Of a stretch of DNA of 64,000 bases, positions 1 to 8,318 are shown piece by piece. The position numbers were made by a program, and so were the translations under genes. The notes beneath the pieces were generated by a model that was not told the origin of the DNA, did no database searches, and saw only the letters and a list, made by a program, of their open reading frames with translations. The DNA is from Isoptericola sp. AK164. Lineage in GTDB: Bacteria; Actinomycetota; Actinomycetes; Actinomycetales; Cellulomonadaceae. The stretch is from positions 496,001-560,000 of the forward strand of contig NZ_CP119106.1 in NCBI RefSeq assembly GCF_029643425.1, read 5' to 3'. Numbering within the stretch: the stretch's first letter is position 1; each line of letters begins with the position of its first letter.

Positions 1-654
1 CTCGGGGTCGCGGGGGCGCAGCCCCATGATCGGCTCGAGCTTCCCGTACAGGCGCGGGGTGAGCCACAGGGCGGGCAGCGCGCCGAAGAGGATGCCGGAG
101 AACACCACGGTGACGACGATGTCCAGCCCCTCGGCGAGGAGGAACGCGCCGACGAGGCCGTCGGCCTCCTCGAGGGTCTCGGGGTCGATGCCGACGAGGA
201 CCTTGGCGATGTCGACGACACCGCCCGAGATCTTGTCGACCAGCACCATGACGACCGGTGCCAGGGCGACCTGGACGCGGTTGAGCGGGTTGCGCACCAG
301 GCAGCCGGCGACGTAGATCGCCAGGGCGGTCTGCAGGAAGCCTTCCAGCTCGCCGAACCCGGAGAAGTCCCCGAGCAGCATGTCGGAGAACACGAGCTCG
401 CCGAGCGGGGCGCCGACGGCGACCCAGAACGGCGACAGCAGCGCCGCGAGCACGACGGCGATGAACGAGAAGTAGGAGACGCCGAGCTCGAGCGGTCCGA
501 CCTGGAGCTCCGGCACGACGCTGGCGACGATGTCGCCCACGCCGTACAGGGTCATGGACAGCGCGAGGATCATGAGCTTCTGGGAACCGGACAGCGTGCG
601 GGGATCGGCGAGCCGGGCGCGGGACGTGCCCGCCGCGGTGACGTCGCTGGACAT
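1..654 (-). CDS. Multi-pass membrane protein, possibly ECF transporter S-component-like (3' end cut off)
   Basis: The gene starts with ATG at 654 on the minus strand, preceded by AGGAAGG, and runs off the left edge, so only about 218 residues are seen. After a short polar N-terminus there are several hydrophobic stretches separated by short loops, such as the segments around LALSMTLYGVGDIV and SFIAVVLAALLSPFWVAVGAP. The spacing and the glycine/acidic loop after the third segment recall the substrate-binding S components of energy-coupling-factor vitamin transporters, but I see no diagnostic motif, so the family is a guess. It lies 39 bp downstream of the tandem HAD gene on the same strand and may be co-transcribed with it. 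Any other integral membrane protein family remains possible. Confidence 0.6.
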   Translation of the reverse strand, partial: MSSDVTAAGTSRARLADPRTLSGSQKLMILALSMTLYGVGDIVASVVPELQVGPLELGVSYFSFIAVVLAALLSPFWVAVGAPLGELVFSDMLLGDFSGFGELEGFLQTALAIYVAGCLVRNPLNRVQVALAPVVMVLVDKISGGVVDIAKVLVGIDPETLEEADGLVGAFLLAEGLDIVVTVVFSGILFGALPALWLTPRLYGKLEPIMGLRPRDPE

Positions 655-693
655 GAGGACCTTCCTGAGGGGTTCGTCTCGGTACTGCTCGGG

Positions 694-2436
694 CTACCGG
701 CGGATGCCGGCGTCGGTGTCCCGGTCGCCTCGGACGGCGCGGCCCAGCAGGGCGTCGACGTCCTCCATCGAGGCGACCAGGTGGTCGGGGGCGCGCGGGT
801 CGCCGGGCGGCAGGGCGTCCAGCGCGGCGTCGTCGGTGGTGCCGCCGCGCACGATCACCGTGGTGCCGACGCCGGCGGCCCGGGCGGCGACGACGTCGCG
901 GTGCGGCTTGTCCCCGACGAAGACGGCGCGGGCCGGGTCGGCGTCCAGCGCCGTCAGGGCCGTCCGCACGGTGGTCGGGTCGGGTTTGCGCACGCCCAGC
1001 TCGTCGGAGTAGACGTGCGCGCCGACGAGGTCGTCCAGCCCCGCCTCGACCAGCTCCTCGCGCACGGCGCGGCCGCAGACGGTGTTGGAGACGACGGCGA
1101 CGGGTACCCCGGCGGCACGGGCGGTGCCGAGCAGCTCGCGCACGCCCGGCCGCAGGGTGGGCACCGACTTGGTGCGGGCGTAGCCGACCATGAGGGCGTG
1201 CGCCTCGGCGCGCAGCCAGTGCCGCACCCCGGGGCCGTGCCGGTCGAGGCCCGGGCCGACGAGGTCGACCCAGAACGTCGGGGCGTCGATCTCGGCCGTG
1301 ACGAGCCCGGCCGGGTCGTCCGCCGTGGGGCGGCCCGCCTCGTGGTCGGCCTTCCACGCCTTGTGCGCGGCGCGGGCCTGCGCGAGGGCGCCTGCCGCCT
1401 CGTCCGTCGTCGTCGGGTACCCGGCGCGGCACAGGCGCTCCGCGAGGTCGGCGGCGAACCCGCGACGGGTCCTCTCGTCACGGTGCGACGTGGAGATGAC
1501 GCCGCCGTGGTCGAGGAGGAGGGCGCTGACCCCGGTTCCGCGCCCCGGCGTCTCGGCCGGGGTGCCGAGGCCTGCGCGGTCCGTGCCGTGCGCCGTTCGC
1601 GAGGCGTCGGAGGGGCCGGTGGGCTCGGCGGCGCGCAGCAGGTCGGCCAGCCCGACCGGGTCGGGCAGCTCGACGTCGGGCCGGTCGGCGACGGCGAACG
1701 GCGGGTGGGCGGTGTGGTGGTCGCGGGTGAGCAGTACGGCCCCGACGCCGGCGCGCCGTCCGGCGACGACGTCGCGGTCGTAGGTGTCCCCGACGTACCA
1801 GCACGCCTCCGCCGAGGTGCCGAGAGCCGCTGCGGCGAGCTCGATCATGCCCGGGTGGGGTTTCCGGATGCCGACCTCGTCGGAGTAGACCTGCACGGCG
1901 AACGCCTCGGCGAGCCCCTGCTCGGCGAGGATCGCCCGGTGCGCCCGGCCGGAGTGCGCGTTGGAGACGATGCCCACCGGGACCCGCAGCTCCTGGGCCG
2001 CGGTGAGCAGCTCGCGCACGCCGGGCCGGACGGTGTGGTCGGTCAGCGTCCGGGTCAGGCGTTCCTGGAGAAGTCCGGCCGACCCGGCCAGCACGTCGCG
2101 CTCCGCGGCGGTCAGCGGGGAGCCGTAGAACTCGCGCCAGATCGTGCGGTGGTCGAGCTCGGGGGGAGCCAGGCGGCGCGAGGAGGCGTTCTTCCAGTCC
2201 TTCAGCGCCGTCCGGCCACCGCGCAGCAGCTCGACCAGCTCGGCGTGGCTGCGGTGGTGACCTGCCCGGGCGAGGACCTCCTTCAGGTGGCGGGCCATCT
2301 CCTCGGTGCCGCCGGGCCGCTTGCGGGTCGTCAGCACCACCCCGCCGAAGTCGAGCAGCAGCGCGGCGGGTCGCGTGCGCAGGGCGGCGGCGCGGGTGTC
2401 GAGGGACGTGGTCTCGGGGCTGGGGGCGATGGTCAC
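694..2436 (-). CDS. Tandem HAD-superfamily hydrolase (two complete HAD domains fused)
   Basis: The 580-residue protein carries two consecutive haloacid-dehalogenase phosphatase domains. The first begins with LLLDFGGVV (Asp nucleophile near residue 29), followed by VSNAHSGRAHR (motif II), RKPHPG (motif III Lys) and YVGDTYDRDV (motif IV). The second repeats this order with LLLDHGGVIST, VSNTVCGRA, RKPDP and FVGDKPHRDV. In both, motif I has Gly in place of the second Asp, as in YihX-type sugar phosphatases. I chose GTG 2436 because TAGCGT lies 8 nt upstream and no Shine-Dalgarno is visible; a TTG six bases earlier is the alternative. The substrate is unknown. Internal duplication is the simplest origin, since both halves share the same motif spacing. 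Confidence 0.82.
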   Translation of the reverse strand: MTIAPSPETTSLDTRAAALRTRPAALLLDFGGVVLTTRKRPGGTEEMARHLKEVLARAGHHRSHAELVELLRGGRTALKDWKNASSRRLAPPELDHRTIWREFYGSPLTAAERDVLAGSAGLLQERLTRTLTDHTVRPGVRELLTAAQELRVPVGIVSNAHSGRAHRAILAEQGLAEAFAVQVYSDEVGIRKPHPGMIELAAAALGTSAEACWYVGDTYDRDVVAGRRAGVGAVLLTRDHHTAHPPFAVADRPDVELPDPVGLADLLRAAEPTGPSDASRTAHGTDRAGLGTPAETPGRGTGVSALLLDHGGVISTSHRDERTRRGFAADLAERLCRAGYPTTTDEAAGALAQARAAHKAWKADHEAGRPTADDPAGLVTAEIDAPTFWVDLVGPGLDRHGPGVRHWLRAEAHALMVGYARTKSVPTLRPGVRELLGTARAAGVPVAVVSNTVCGRAVREELVEAGLDDLVGAHVYSDELGVRKPDPTTVRTALTALDADPARAVFVGDKPHRDVVAARAAGVGTTVIVRGGTTDDAALDALPPGDPRAPDHLVASMEDVDALLGRAVRGDRDTDAGIRR

Positions 2437-2444
2437 GAGCAAGG

Positions 2445-2450
2445 ACGCTA
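2445..2450 (-). promoter_or_regulatory. -10 hexamer TAGCGT of the HAD gene
   Basis: TAGCGT on the minus strand, 8 nt before GTG 2436; consistent with a leaderless mRNA. Confidence 0.5.
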
Positions 2451-2512
2451 GGGACGGGCGGCGACGGGCCCGCGTCGTCCCGGTGGCGGGACGGTGAACG
2501 ACGCCCGAACAT

Positions 2513-2526
2513 CTGGAACGTTCCAG
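2513..2526. promoter_or_regulatory. LacI-type operator CTGGAACGTTCCAG
   Basis: This is a perfect 14-bp palindrome with the central CG typical of LacI/GalR operators. It lies in the divergent region between the HAD gene and the LacI regulator at 2592, so autoregulation, control of the HAD gene, or both are likely. Confidence 0.7.
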
Positions 2527-2579
2527 TCCTCCTCGAGCGCGGGCCGCGCGTCACCGTCGCGCGGCGGCACGCCGGGGTG

Positions 2580-2585
2580 CAGGAT
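2580..2585 (+). promoter_or_regulatory. -10-like CAGGAT of the LacI regulator
   Basis: CAGGAT lies exactly 6 nt before GTG 2592 and supports that start over GTG 2577. Confidence 0.4.
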
Positions 2586-2591
2586 GTCGGG

Positions 2592-3566
2592 GTGCCCACC
2601 GCCTCGCCCCGACCCCGACCGACGCTGCGCGACGTCGCCGCGACCGCCGGGGTGTCGAAGTCGCTGGTGTCACTGGCGCTGCGCGGCGACCCGGGCGTCT
2701 CCGAGAGCACCCGCGACCGCATCCTCGCCGTCGCCGAGCAGGTCGGCTACCGCCCCTCGCTCAGCGCCCGCACCCTCAAGCAGGGCCGGTCGATGCTGCT
2801 CGGCGTGGTCATCTCCAGCCTCGAGAACCCGTACCAGACCGAGATCGTCGCCTCCGTCGAGGACGCCGCCGAGCAGGTGGGGCTGTCCGTCGTCCTCGCC
2901 CACGGCTCGCGCGACCGCGGACGGCTCGCCGACCGGGTGCAGCAGCTCGGCGACCTCGGTGTCGACGGCCTCGTGGTGGTGTCGTCCTGGGTCCCCGACG
3001 AGGTGCTGACCGCGGCCGCGCGCCGGCTGCCGGTGGTCATGGTCGGGCGCACGGCGGACCCCGTGGCCGGCGTCGACTCCGTGACCAACGACGACGAGCA
3101 GGGTGCCGCTTTGGTGGTCGACCACCTCGTCGGCCGGGGGTACGAGCGGATCGCCCACGTGACGTCGTCGACCCGCCCCGCGGGCCTCGCCCGCCGTCGC
3201 GGGTACGAGGACGCGATGCGCCGCGCGGGGCTGGGCGACCACGTGCGTGTCGCGGCGCCGGACGCCGTCGACGGCCTGCTCGACGACGGCTACCGGGCGG
3301 TCTTCGCCCGCAACGACGTCGAGGCGTGCGACGTGCTCGACCGGGCGCTGGACCGGGGGTTGCGCGTCCCGGACGACGTCGCCGTCGTCGGGTACGACGA
3401 CACCCTGCTCGCGCGCCGGGTACGGCCCGCCCTCACCACGGTCCAGCAGCAGCGCGAGGTGATGGGTGAACGGGCCGTCGCGCTGCTCACCGGACGGCTC
3501 GGCGGGCGCACCGACGACGTGCACGAGGTGCTCGAGCCCCGGCTGGTGGTCCGCGCCTCGGGCTAA
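2592..3566 (+). CDS. LacI/GalR-family transcriptional regulator
   Basis: A 324-residue repressor. The N-terminal helix-turn-helix (TLRDVAATAGVSKSLVSLAL, about residues 11-30) is followed by the hinge region and a periplasmic-binding-like effector domain with LLGVVISSLENPYQTEIVASV and a typical C-terminal VAVVGYDDTLLARRVRPALTT segment. The second HTH residue set (SKSLVSLAL) departs from the common STVSRVL, hinting at a distinct operator. A perfect operator-like palindrome lies about 70 bp upstream. It is divergent from the HAD gene and convergent with the DinB-like gene across a 64-bp palindromic repeat. The effector is unknown; no sugar genes are adjacent. Confidence 0.9.
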   Translation: MPTASPRPRPTLRDVAATAGVSKSLVSLALRGDPGVSESTRDRILAVAEQVGYRPSLSARTLKQGRSMLLGVVISSLENPYQTEIVASVEDAAEQVGLSVVLAHGSRDRGRLADRVQQLGDLGVDGLVVVSSWVPDEVLTAAARRLPVVMVGRTADPVAGVDSVTNDDEQGAALVVDHLVGRGYERIAHVTSSTRPAGLARRRGYEDAMRRAGLGDHVRVAAPDAVDGLLDDGYRAVFARNDVEACDVLDRALDRGLRVPDDVAVVGYDDTLLARRVRPALTTVQQQREVMGERAVALLTGRLGGRTDDVHEVLEPRLVVRASG

Positions 3567-3576
3567 CCGCCGCACG

Positions 3577-3640
3577 CGTTGTGGGCATGAAATCTGCAGG
3601 TCCTCCCCGCGGAGGACCTGCAGATTTCATGCCCACAACG
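3577..3640. repeat. 64-bp palindromic repeat, copy 1
   Basis: Perfect inverted repeat of 30-nt arms (3577-3606 and 3611-3640) with loop CCGC. The outer 26 nt of each arm are identical to those of the element at 54750-54813. It sits between the convergent LacI and DinB-like genes. There is no U-tract, so a repeated extragenic palindrome is a better description than a standard terminator, although it could stop transcription from either side. Confidence 0.95.
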
Positions 3641-3677
3641 GCTGGTCGGGTCGGGTCGGGCAGCGTCGCCGGATGCC

Positions 3678-4220
3678 TCAGAGCCCCACGCGACCGTCGA
3701 TGCACTCGCGCAGCAGGTCCGCGTGGCCCATGTGACGGGCGTACTCCTCGACCATGTGGATGACGACGTCGCGCACCTCGACGGTCGCGTCGTCGAACGG
3801 GACCTCCCGGTCGAGGCTCTCGTCGACCATGAGCTCGTCGGCGGCGTCGACCGCCCGGTGCCAGGCCTCCCAGGCCTCGGCCACGGCCTCGGGGGTGCCG
3901 ACGGCCTCGTCGAACTCGACGTCCTCGACCCCGGGGCGCTCGAAGGGCCCGTCGGCGGTGGACCCGCCCAGGACGCGGGAGAACCAGTGGTGCTCGCCGT
4001 TGGCGAGGTGGCGCACGAGGCCGAGCAGGGACAGGGACGACGGGTACACGCTGCGGCGCGCCAGCTGGTCGGCGTCCAGACCCTCGCACTTCATCACGAG
4101 GGTCATCCGGTAGCGGCAGAGGTACTCCCAGAGGGTCTCCTTCTCGCCGACCGGGTCGATCCCGGTGGTGCGCGGATCCTTCTCGGGTGCTACCCACATG
4201 CCCGTCGTCGTCGATGTCAC
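3678..4220 (-). CDS. DinB-like (DUF664) four-helix-bundle protein
   Basis: About 180 residues. The sequence fits the DinB/YfiT-like putative metalloenzyme fold: an opening segment with KETLWEYLCRYRMTLVMKCEGL, then LLGLVRHLANGEHHWF and a late VVIHMVEEYARHMGHADLLRE. His residues in these three helices (in HLANGEHH and near EYARHMGHAD) are the usual metal ligands. Related actinobacterial proteins include mycothiol-dependent enzymes, but the substrate cannot be read from the sequence. I prefer GTG 4220 because CAGATT lies 6 nt upstream; ATG 4199 is the alternative and would remove seven residues. It is transcribed divergently from the anchored protein at 4325. Confidence 0.8.
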   Translation of the reverse strand: MTSTTTGMWVAPEKDPRTTGIDPVGEKETLWEYLCRYRMTLVMKCEGLDADQLARRSVYPSSLSLLGLVRHLANGEHHWFSRVLGGSTADGPFERPGVEDVEFDEAVGTPEAVAEAWEAWHRAVDAADELMVDESLDREVPFDDATVEVRDVVIHMVEEYARHMGHADLLRECIDGRVGL

Positions 4221-4226
4221 TCGCAC

Positions 4227-4232
4227 AATCTG
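4227..4232 (-). promoter_or_regulatory. -10-like CAGATT of the DinB-like gene
   Basis: CAGATT on the minus strand, 6 nt before GTG 4220. Confidence 0.35.
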
Positions 4233-4310
4233 GCGGTCAACCGGGTCCCAGGTCAAGGTCACCAAGGCAACGATCCGGACAACTCGGCCCGGGTGCTCAG
4301 CCGCACCCGG

Positions 4311-4316
4311 TACTGT
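4311..4316 (+). promoter_or_regulatory. -10 hexamer TACTGT
   Basis: TACTGT lies 8 nt before ATG 4325; it fixes the start of that gene. Confidence 0.45.
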
Positions 4317-4324
4317 TCGCGGAC

Positions 4325-5134
4325 ATGAGGCCGAGCGACGTGCACGACGACGTCCCCGCCCCGGACGGTGTCGACGCAGGTCAGCCTGGTGCGGTGGGGC
4401 CGCCCGCCGACCTGCCGTGGGCACCCACGGCGGTGGCCACCGACGTGCCGCCGCTCGACGACGTGCTGACCGGTGCGGCCGCGCCCTCGGCGGCCGCGAG
4501 TCCTGGCGACGGCGCGAGCCGCCGTCGTCGCAGCCGGTCGGCCGGCGTGACGGGCCGCGCCGCCGGTGCCGGTCGTGACGCCGCCGGCCGTGTGGCGCAC
4601 GGCGCCGCGGGGCTGCGGCGACGCGGCGTCGCGTTCGCACGGACCCGTCCCTCCGGCCGGTTCGCCCGCCGCAGCTCCCTGCTCGTCGCGACGGCCCTCG
4701 CGCTCGTCGCGGGCGTGGGTGCCGGTGCCGGGCTCGACGTCGTCGGCGGGGCGGGCGACAGCGCGCCCGCACCCACCGCCGCCCTGCTGACCACGGAGCC
4801 GGAGACCTGCGCGACCGCGCAGGTGGCGTGGTCGCGGGCGGCGGCCGCCCAGGTGCAGATGGACCTGGAGTCGCCGAGGTCGCTGCGCACGGGGTTCGTC
4901 ACCGCGCGCGACGCGCTGACCGGGCTGACGCCGCCGGCCGAGGTGGCGGCGGACTGGTCCACCGTGGCCACCTACGTGACCGTCGTGGCCGACGCCGCCG
5001 AGGAGGCGAAGAACTCCGAGGTCGAGGCCGCGGTGGCCGAGGCGATGTCGGGTCTGGACACCGCAGCCATGACGACGGCCTCCGAGCGGGTCACGACGCA
5101 CCTCGCCGCCGACTGCGCCACGCCGGCGCAGTGA
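4325..5134 (+). CDS. Membrane-anchored hypothetical protein, paralogue of the next gene
   Basis: 269 residues with a long Pro/Ala/Arg-rich cytoplasmic part, one hydrophobic segment (LLVATALALVAGVGAGAGL, about residues 118-136) and an outer domain of roughly 110 residues. That domain begins ETCATAQVAW and ends HLAADCA, so it is bracketed by two Cys that may form a disulfide. It aligns by eye with the outer domain of the lipoprotein at 5280: the shared skeleton is C..., W, PRxLxxGF, A...LT, PP/AP, W, Y, DTA and a final L..xC. No known family is recognised. Start supported by TACTGT 8 nt upstream. The role is probably extracytoplasmic. Confidence 0.7.
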   Translation: MRPSDVHDDVPAPDGVDAGQPGAVGPPADLPWAPTAVATDVPPLDDVLTGAAAPSAAASPGDGASRRRRSRSAGVTGRAAGAGRDAAGRVAHGAAGLRRRGVAFARTRPSGRFARRSSLLVATALALVAGVGAGAGLDVVGGAGDSAPAPTAALLTTEPETCATAQVAWSRAAAAQVQMDLESPRSLRTGFVTARDALTGLTPPAEVAADWSTVATYVTVVADAAEEAKNSEVEAAVAEAMSGLDTAAMTTASERVTTHLAADCATPAQ

Positions 5135-5267
5135 GCGACGAGGGCAAAGCACGGCTCTGCGGCTCCCCCGGACTGCTCCAGCCCGGCTTGCGACGTTCGT
5201 CCGGAAGGTTCCGCCGCCGGCGCCTGCGGGCGGCGTGCCGGATTTCCCCACCGCGCGCGGCGTGGGC

Positions 5268-5273
5268 CACCAT
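5268..5273 (+). promoter_or_regulatory. -10-like CACCAT
   Basis: CACCAT lies 6 nt before GTG 5280. Confidence 0.35.
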
Positions 5274-5279
5274 GGAACG

Positions 5280-5828
5280 GTGCTGACCTCTCGTCGACGC
5301 TCGCGCCGAGCCGCCGTCGCCCTCGCGGCGACGCTGGCGACCGTGCTGACCGTCGGCGCCTGCAGCAGCGGGGACCCGAGCTCCGACGGCGCCGGGGCGG
5401 CGGCGTCCGCCGAACCGATGCCGGCCATCTCGATCGGGTCCGACCTGACGATGAGCGGCGGCGGTGACGGGGGCGGCTCCGCCCCCTCGCCCTCCGTGAG
5501 CGAGGAGTGCCTCGAGCTGCAGCAGGTCTGGGCCGACACCAACCGCGCCCTGGCCGGCATCGACGAGGAGCATCCGCGAGCACTCGTGTCCGGTTTCCGC
5601 GAGGCGCACCGTGCGATCACCTCGATCGACGCCCCCGACGTCGAGGGCTGGTCCGGCATGACCGGGTACCTCGACAGCGCCGTGAGCGCCCTGGCCGACG
5701 TCGACACCGACGACGCCGACGAGGTCGCCTCGGTCATGACCCTGACCTTCTCCGAGGCCGACACCGCCCGTGCCGCGACCGCGCACGGCCAGGTCACCGA
5801 GTACCTCGGCGGCGGGTGCCGCGAGTGA
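5280..5828 (+). CDS. Hypothetical lipoprotein, paralogue of the preceding anchored protein
   Basis: 182 residues. A basic N-terminus (LTSRRRSRRAA), a hydrophobic stretch and the lipobox TVGAC (Cys near residue 29) mark a lipoprotein. After a Gly/Ser-rich linker comes a small domain starting SEECLELQQVW and ending YLGGGC. It shares the Cys...PRALxSGF...Y...Cys skeleton with the protein encoded at 4325-5134, although the anchoring differs (lipid here, a transmembrane helix there). GTG 5280 was chosen over the upstream in-frame ATG at 5235 because the signal peptide then has normal length and CACCAT lies 6 nt upstream. It overlaps the methyltransferase gene by 4 bp. Function unknown. Confidence 0.75.
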   Translation: MLTSRRRSRRAAVALAATLATVLTVGACSSGDPSSDGAGAAASAEPMPAISIGSDLTMSGGGDGGGSAPSPSVSEECLELQQVWADTNRALAGIDEEHPRALVSGFREAHRAITSIDAPDVEGWSGMTGYLDSAVSALADVDTDDADEVASVMTLTFSEADTARAATAHGQVTEYLGGGCRE

Positions 5829-7393
5829 CCCTCCCGGCGCCGTCCGGCGACGTGACCGCGCTGCGGTCAGCGCTGGCCGGGGCGGAGTACACCGTCGACG
5901 GTGTCGAGGACCTGCTGGGTCCGCTGGCCTCCGCCGCACTGCACCGCGAGCAGACCGTCCCCGCCGAGCGGGTGCTGGCCCGTCGGGCCGACGACCCCCG
6001 GGCGACCCTGGCACGACTGTTCCTGCTCGGGCAGGAGACCACCCGCAGCGCGCTGGACGCCGCGCTGCCCGACGTCGGCGCCGACGGTGCGCAGCGGCTC
6101 GGGCTGGTCGAGACCGCCGGGGCGGGTTCCGCGGACGCCGTCCGGGCGACCTGCGACCTGCGTCCGTACGCCGCGACCGACGCGGGCGGCCCCGTGCAGT
6201 GGTGGCTGGCCAGCGACCTGGGCGAGCTCGCGACGGGCCGTCGCCTCGCCGCCGACCACGTCCTCGGCGCGGGCGGTGCCTCGACGACGCTCGCGCAGGT
6301 CACGGTGCGCACCCCGGTCTCGCGGGTGCTCGACCTGGGCACCGGCTGCGGCATCCAGGCGCTCCACGCCGCCCGGCACGCGGAGACGGTCGTCGCCACC
6401 GACGTCTCGACGCGCGCGCTGGACTACGCGCGCTTCAACGCCGCGCTGAACGCGGCCGACGCCGACCTGGACCTGCGTGCCGGCTCGATGCTGGACCCCG
6501 TGCGCGACGACCGGTTCGACCTCGTCGTGTCGAACCCGCCCTTCGTCATCACCCCGCGGTCGGGCGCCGCCGGTGCCGCCGTGGACGCGGCGATCGGCGC
6601 GTTCGAGTACCGCGACGGCGGGCGGTCCGCCGACGACCTCGTGCGCGACCTCGTCACCGGCGTCGGCGCCGTGCTGGCCCCGGGCGGGGTGGCCCAGATG
6701 CTCGTCAACTGGGAGCACCGGCGCGGCGAGCCGTGGACCGAGAGGGTCGGCGCCTGGCTGGACGCCTCGGGTCTGGACGGCTGGGTGATCGAGCGCGAGC
6801 TGCTCGACCCGGCCGAGTACGCCGAGACCTGGATCCGCGACGGCGGCACGACGCCCGACCGCGAACCCGAGGCATGGGCCGCCGCCTACGGCGCCTGGCT
6901 GGACGACTTCGACGCGCGGGACGTCGAGGCCGTCGGCTTCGGCCTCGTCACGCTGCGCCGGCCCGTCGCCGGCGAGCCGACCCTGCGTCGGCTCGAGGAG
7001 CACCATGGCACGCTGCGTCAGCCCCTGGGCGGGCACGTCGCGGCGTCGTTGGCCGCGCACGACTGGCTCGAGCAGCGCACGGACGCCGAGCTGGCCGCCG
7101 AGCGTCTCGTCGTCGCCGGCGACGTCACCGAGGAGCGCTACCTCACCCCGGGGGCGAGCGACCCGAACGTCGTCGTCGTGCGTCAGGGCGACGGGCTCGG
7201 CCGCGGGATCCAGGCCTCCACGGGGCTCGCGGCGTTCGTCGGGGTCTGCGACGGCGAGCTGACCGTCGGCCAGATCGTCGGCGCGCTCGGCGCCCTGCTC
7301 GAGGTGTCCGCGGACGACCTCGCCGCGGAGCTGCTGCCCGCGGTGCGCGGCCTCGTGCGCGACGGGTTCCTCGCGCCGGCCGACGCGTCCTGA
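5825..7393 (+). CDS. Class I SAM-dependent methyltransferase (NPPF type)
   Basis: 522 residues. The central part carries DLGTGCGIQALHAARHA (SAM-binding motif I, about residues 170-186), ATDVSTRALDYARFNA and the catalytic SNPPFV signature of HemK/N6-adenine-type enzymes that modify Gln or exocyclic amino groups. A roughly 150-residue N-terminal domain and a long C-terminal domain (LRRLEEHHGTLRQP and later GLVRDGFLAPADAS) flank it; this three-part architecture is known in actinobacteria, with substrate unassigned. GTG 5825 overlaps the TGA of the lipoprotein gene, so translation is probably coupled. A role in protein or RNA methylation is inferred only from the NPPF motif. Confidence 0.85.
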   Translation: MTLPAPSGDVTALRSALAGAEYTVDGVEDLLGPLASAALHREQTVPAERVLARRADDPRATLARLFLLGQETTRSALDAALPDVGADGAQRLGLVETAGAGSADAVRATCDLRPYAATDAGGPVQWWLASDLGELATGRRLAADHVLGAGGASTTLAQVTVRTPVSRVLDLGTGCGIQALHAARHAETVVATDVSTRALDYARFNAALNAADADLDLRAGSMLDPVRDDRFDLVVSNPPFVITPRSGAAGAAVDAAIGAFEYRDGGRSADDLVRDLVTGVGAVLAPGGVAQMLVNWEHRRGEPWTERVGAWLDASGLDGWVIERELLDPAEYAETWIRDGGTTPDREPEAWAAAYGAWLDDFDARDVEAVGFGLVTLRRPVAGEPTLRRLEEHHGTLRQPLGGHVAASLAAHDWLEQRTDAELAAERLVVAGDVTEERYLTPGASDPNVVVVRQGDGLGRGIQASTGLAAFVGVCDGELTVGQIVGALGALLEVSADDLAAELLPAVRGLVRDGFLAPADAS

Positions 7394-7416
7394 CGAGCCG
7401 CGGGTGACGTGCCCGG

Positions 7417-8178
7417 TCAGTCCTGCTGCAGGTACTGGTTGGCCCAGGCGCTGATGATCCGCGCCGCGCGCTGCGCCTGACCCGGCCGGGTGAGCAGGTG
7501 GTCGGAGCCCTCCAGGGAGACGAAGCTGCGCGGGTGGCGGGCCGCGGCGAAGATCCGGCTGGCGTTCTCGATCCCGACGGTCTGGTCCGTGGGGGAGTGC
7601 ATGATCATCAGCGGGGTGTCCAGCTCGGCGATCCGGTGCTCCAGGTCCGCCTCGCGCACGTCCTCGACCATGCCGCGCTTGAGGTTGAGCCGCTTGCCCC
7701 CCACCTGCCACACGGCGTTGCCCTCCTCGAGCACCTGGTCGACGAGGTCGTCGTAGTGGTTCTCGGCGTGGCTCGGGTCGAACGGCGCGCAGACCGTGGC
7801 CACCGCGCGCACCGCGGGCAGCTCCGGGGCCGCGGCGATGGCGGCCGCGCCGCCCCAGGAGTGGCCGACCAGCAGGTCGGCCGGCGTCCCGCGGGAGGCC
7901 ATGTACTCGGCCGCCCTGACGACGTCGGCCACCTTGATGGTGAACGAGCCGTCACCCCAGTCGCCCTCGGAGTCGCCGAGGCCGAGGTTGTCGAAGCGGA
8001 GCATGCCGATGCCCTCGGCCGCGAGCTGCTTGGAGATGCGGGCCGCCGCGGGGGAGTCCTTGCCGAGCGTGAAGCCGTGGACGAACACGCCCCAGCCGCG
8101 GACCTCCCCCTCGGGCTCGTCGATGATGCCGGCCAGTGCCGGTCCGGTGCTGCTCGCGAACGTCACGCGTTCTGCCAT
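7417..8178 (-). CDS. Alpha/beta hydrolase
   Basis: 253 residues, serine-hydrolase fold. Visible elements are the oxyanion strand [12 protein letters not shown], the nucleophile elbow GHSWGG (Ser near residue 106), the acid strand [11 protein letters not shown] (Asp) and the late GSDHLLTRP with the catalytic His. The sequence resembles the hydrolase domains found alone or fused to OsmC proteins in bacteria; the substrate is unknown. The ATG is preceded by GAAGGAGT, one of the strongest ribosome sites in this part of the window. It is convergent with the methyltransferase and divergent from the LysR regulator, which may control it. Confidence 0.88.
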   Translation of the reverse strand: MAERVTFASSTGPALAGIIDEPEGEVRGWGVFVHGFTLGKDSPAAARISKQLAAEGIGMLRFDNLGLGDSEGDWGDGSFTIKVADVVRAAEYMASRGTPADLLVGHSWGGAAAIAAAPELPAVRAVATVCAPFDPSHAENHYDDLVDQVLEEGNAVWQVGGKRLNLKRGMVEDVREADLEHRIAELDTPLMIMHSPTDQTVGIENASRIFAAARHPRSFVSLEGSDHLLTRPGQAQRAARIISAWANQYLQQD

Positions 8179-8306
8179 GATGACTCCTTCTGCCGTCGTG
8201 CGGCACCATTGCTCCCAGGTGCAGTATGTCGTCCGTGTGTCCGTCCGTCTGGCGGACGGCGCGTGCCCGTCAGGCGCCCACCATCCCCCCGACGCGATGA
8301 TCCCGA

Positions 8307-8312
8307 TACCAT
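8307..8312 (+). promoter_or_regulatory. -10 hexamer TACCAT of the LysR gene
   Basis: TACCAT lies 6 nt before ATG 8319. Confidence 0.45.
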
Positions 8313-8318
8313 CCCGGT

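Noticed and set aside
3577-3640. Insertion-sequence ends or a mobile element
   Set aside because: No transposase or target duplication is near either palindrome; the two palindromes are standalone.
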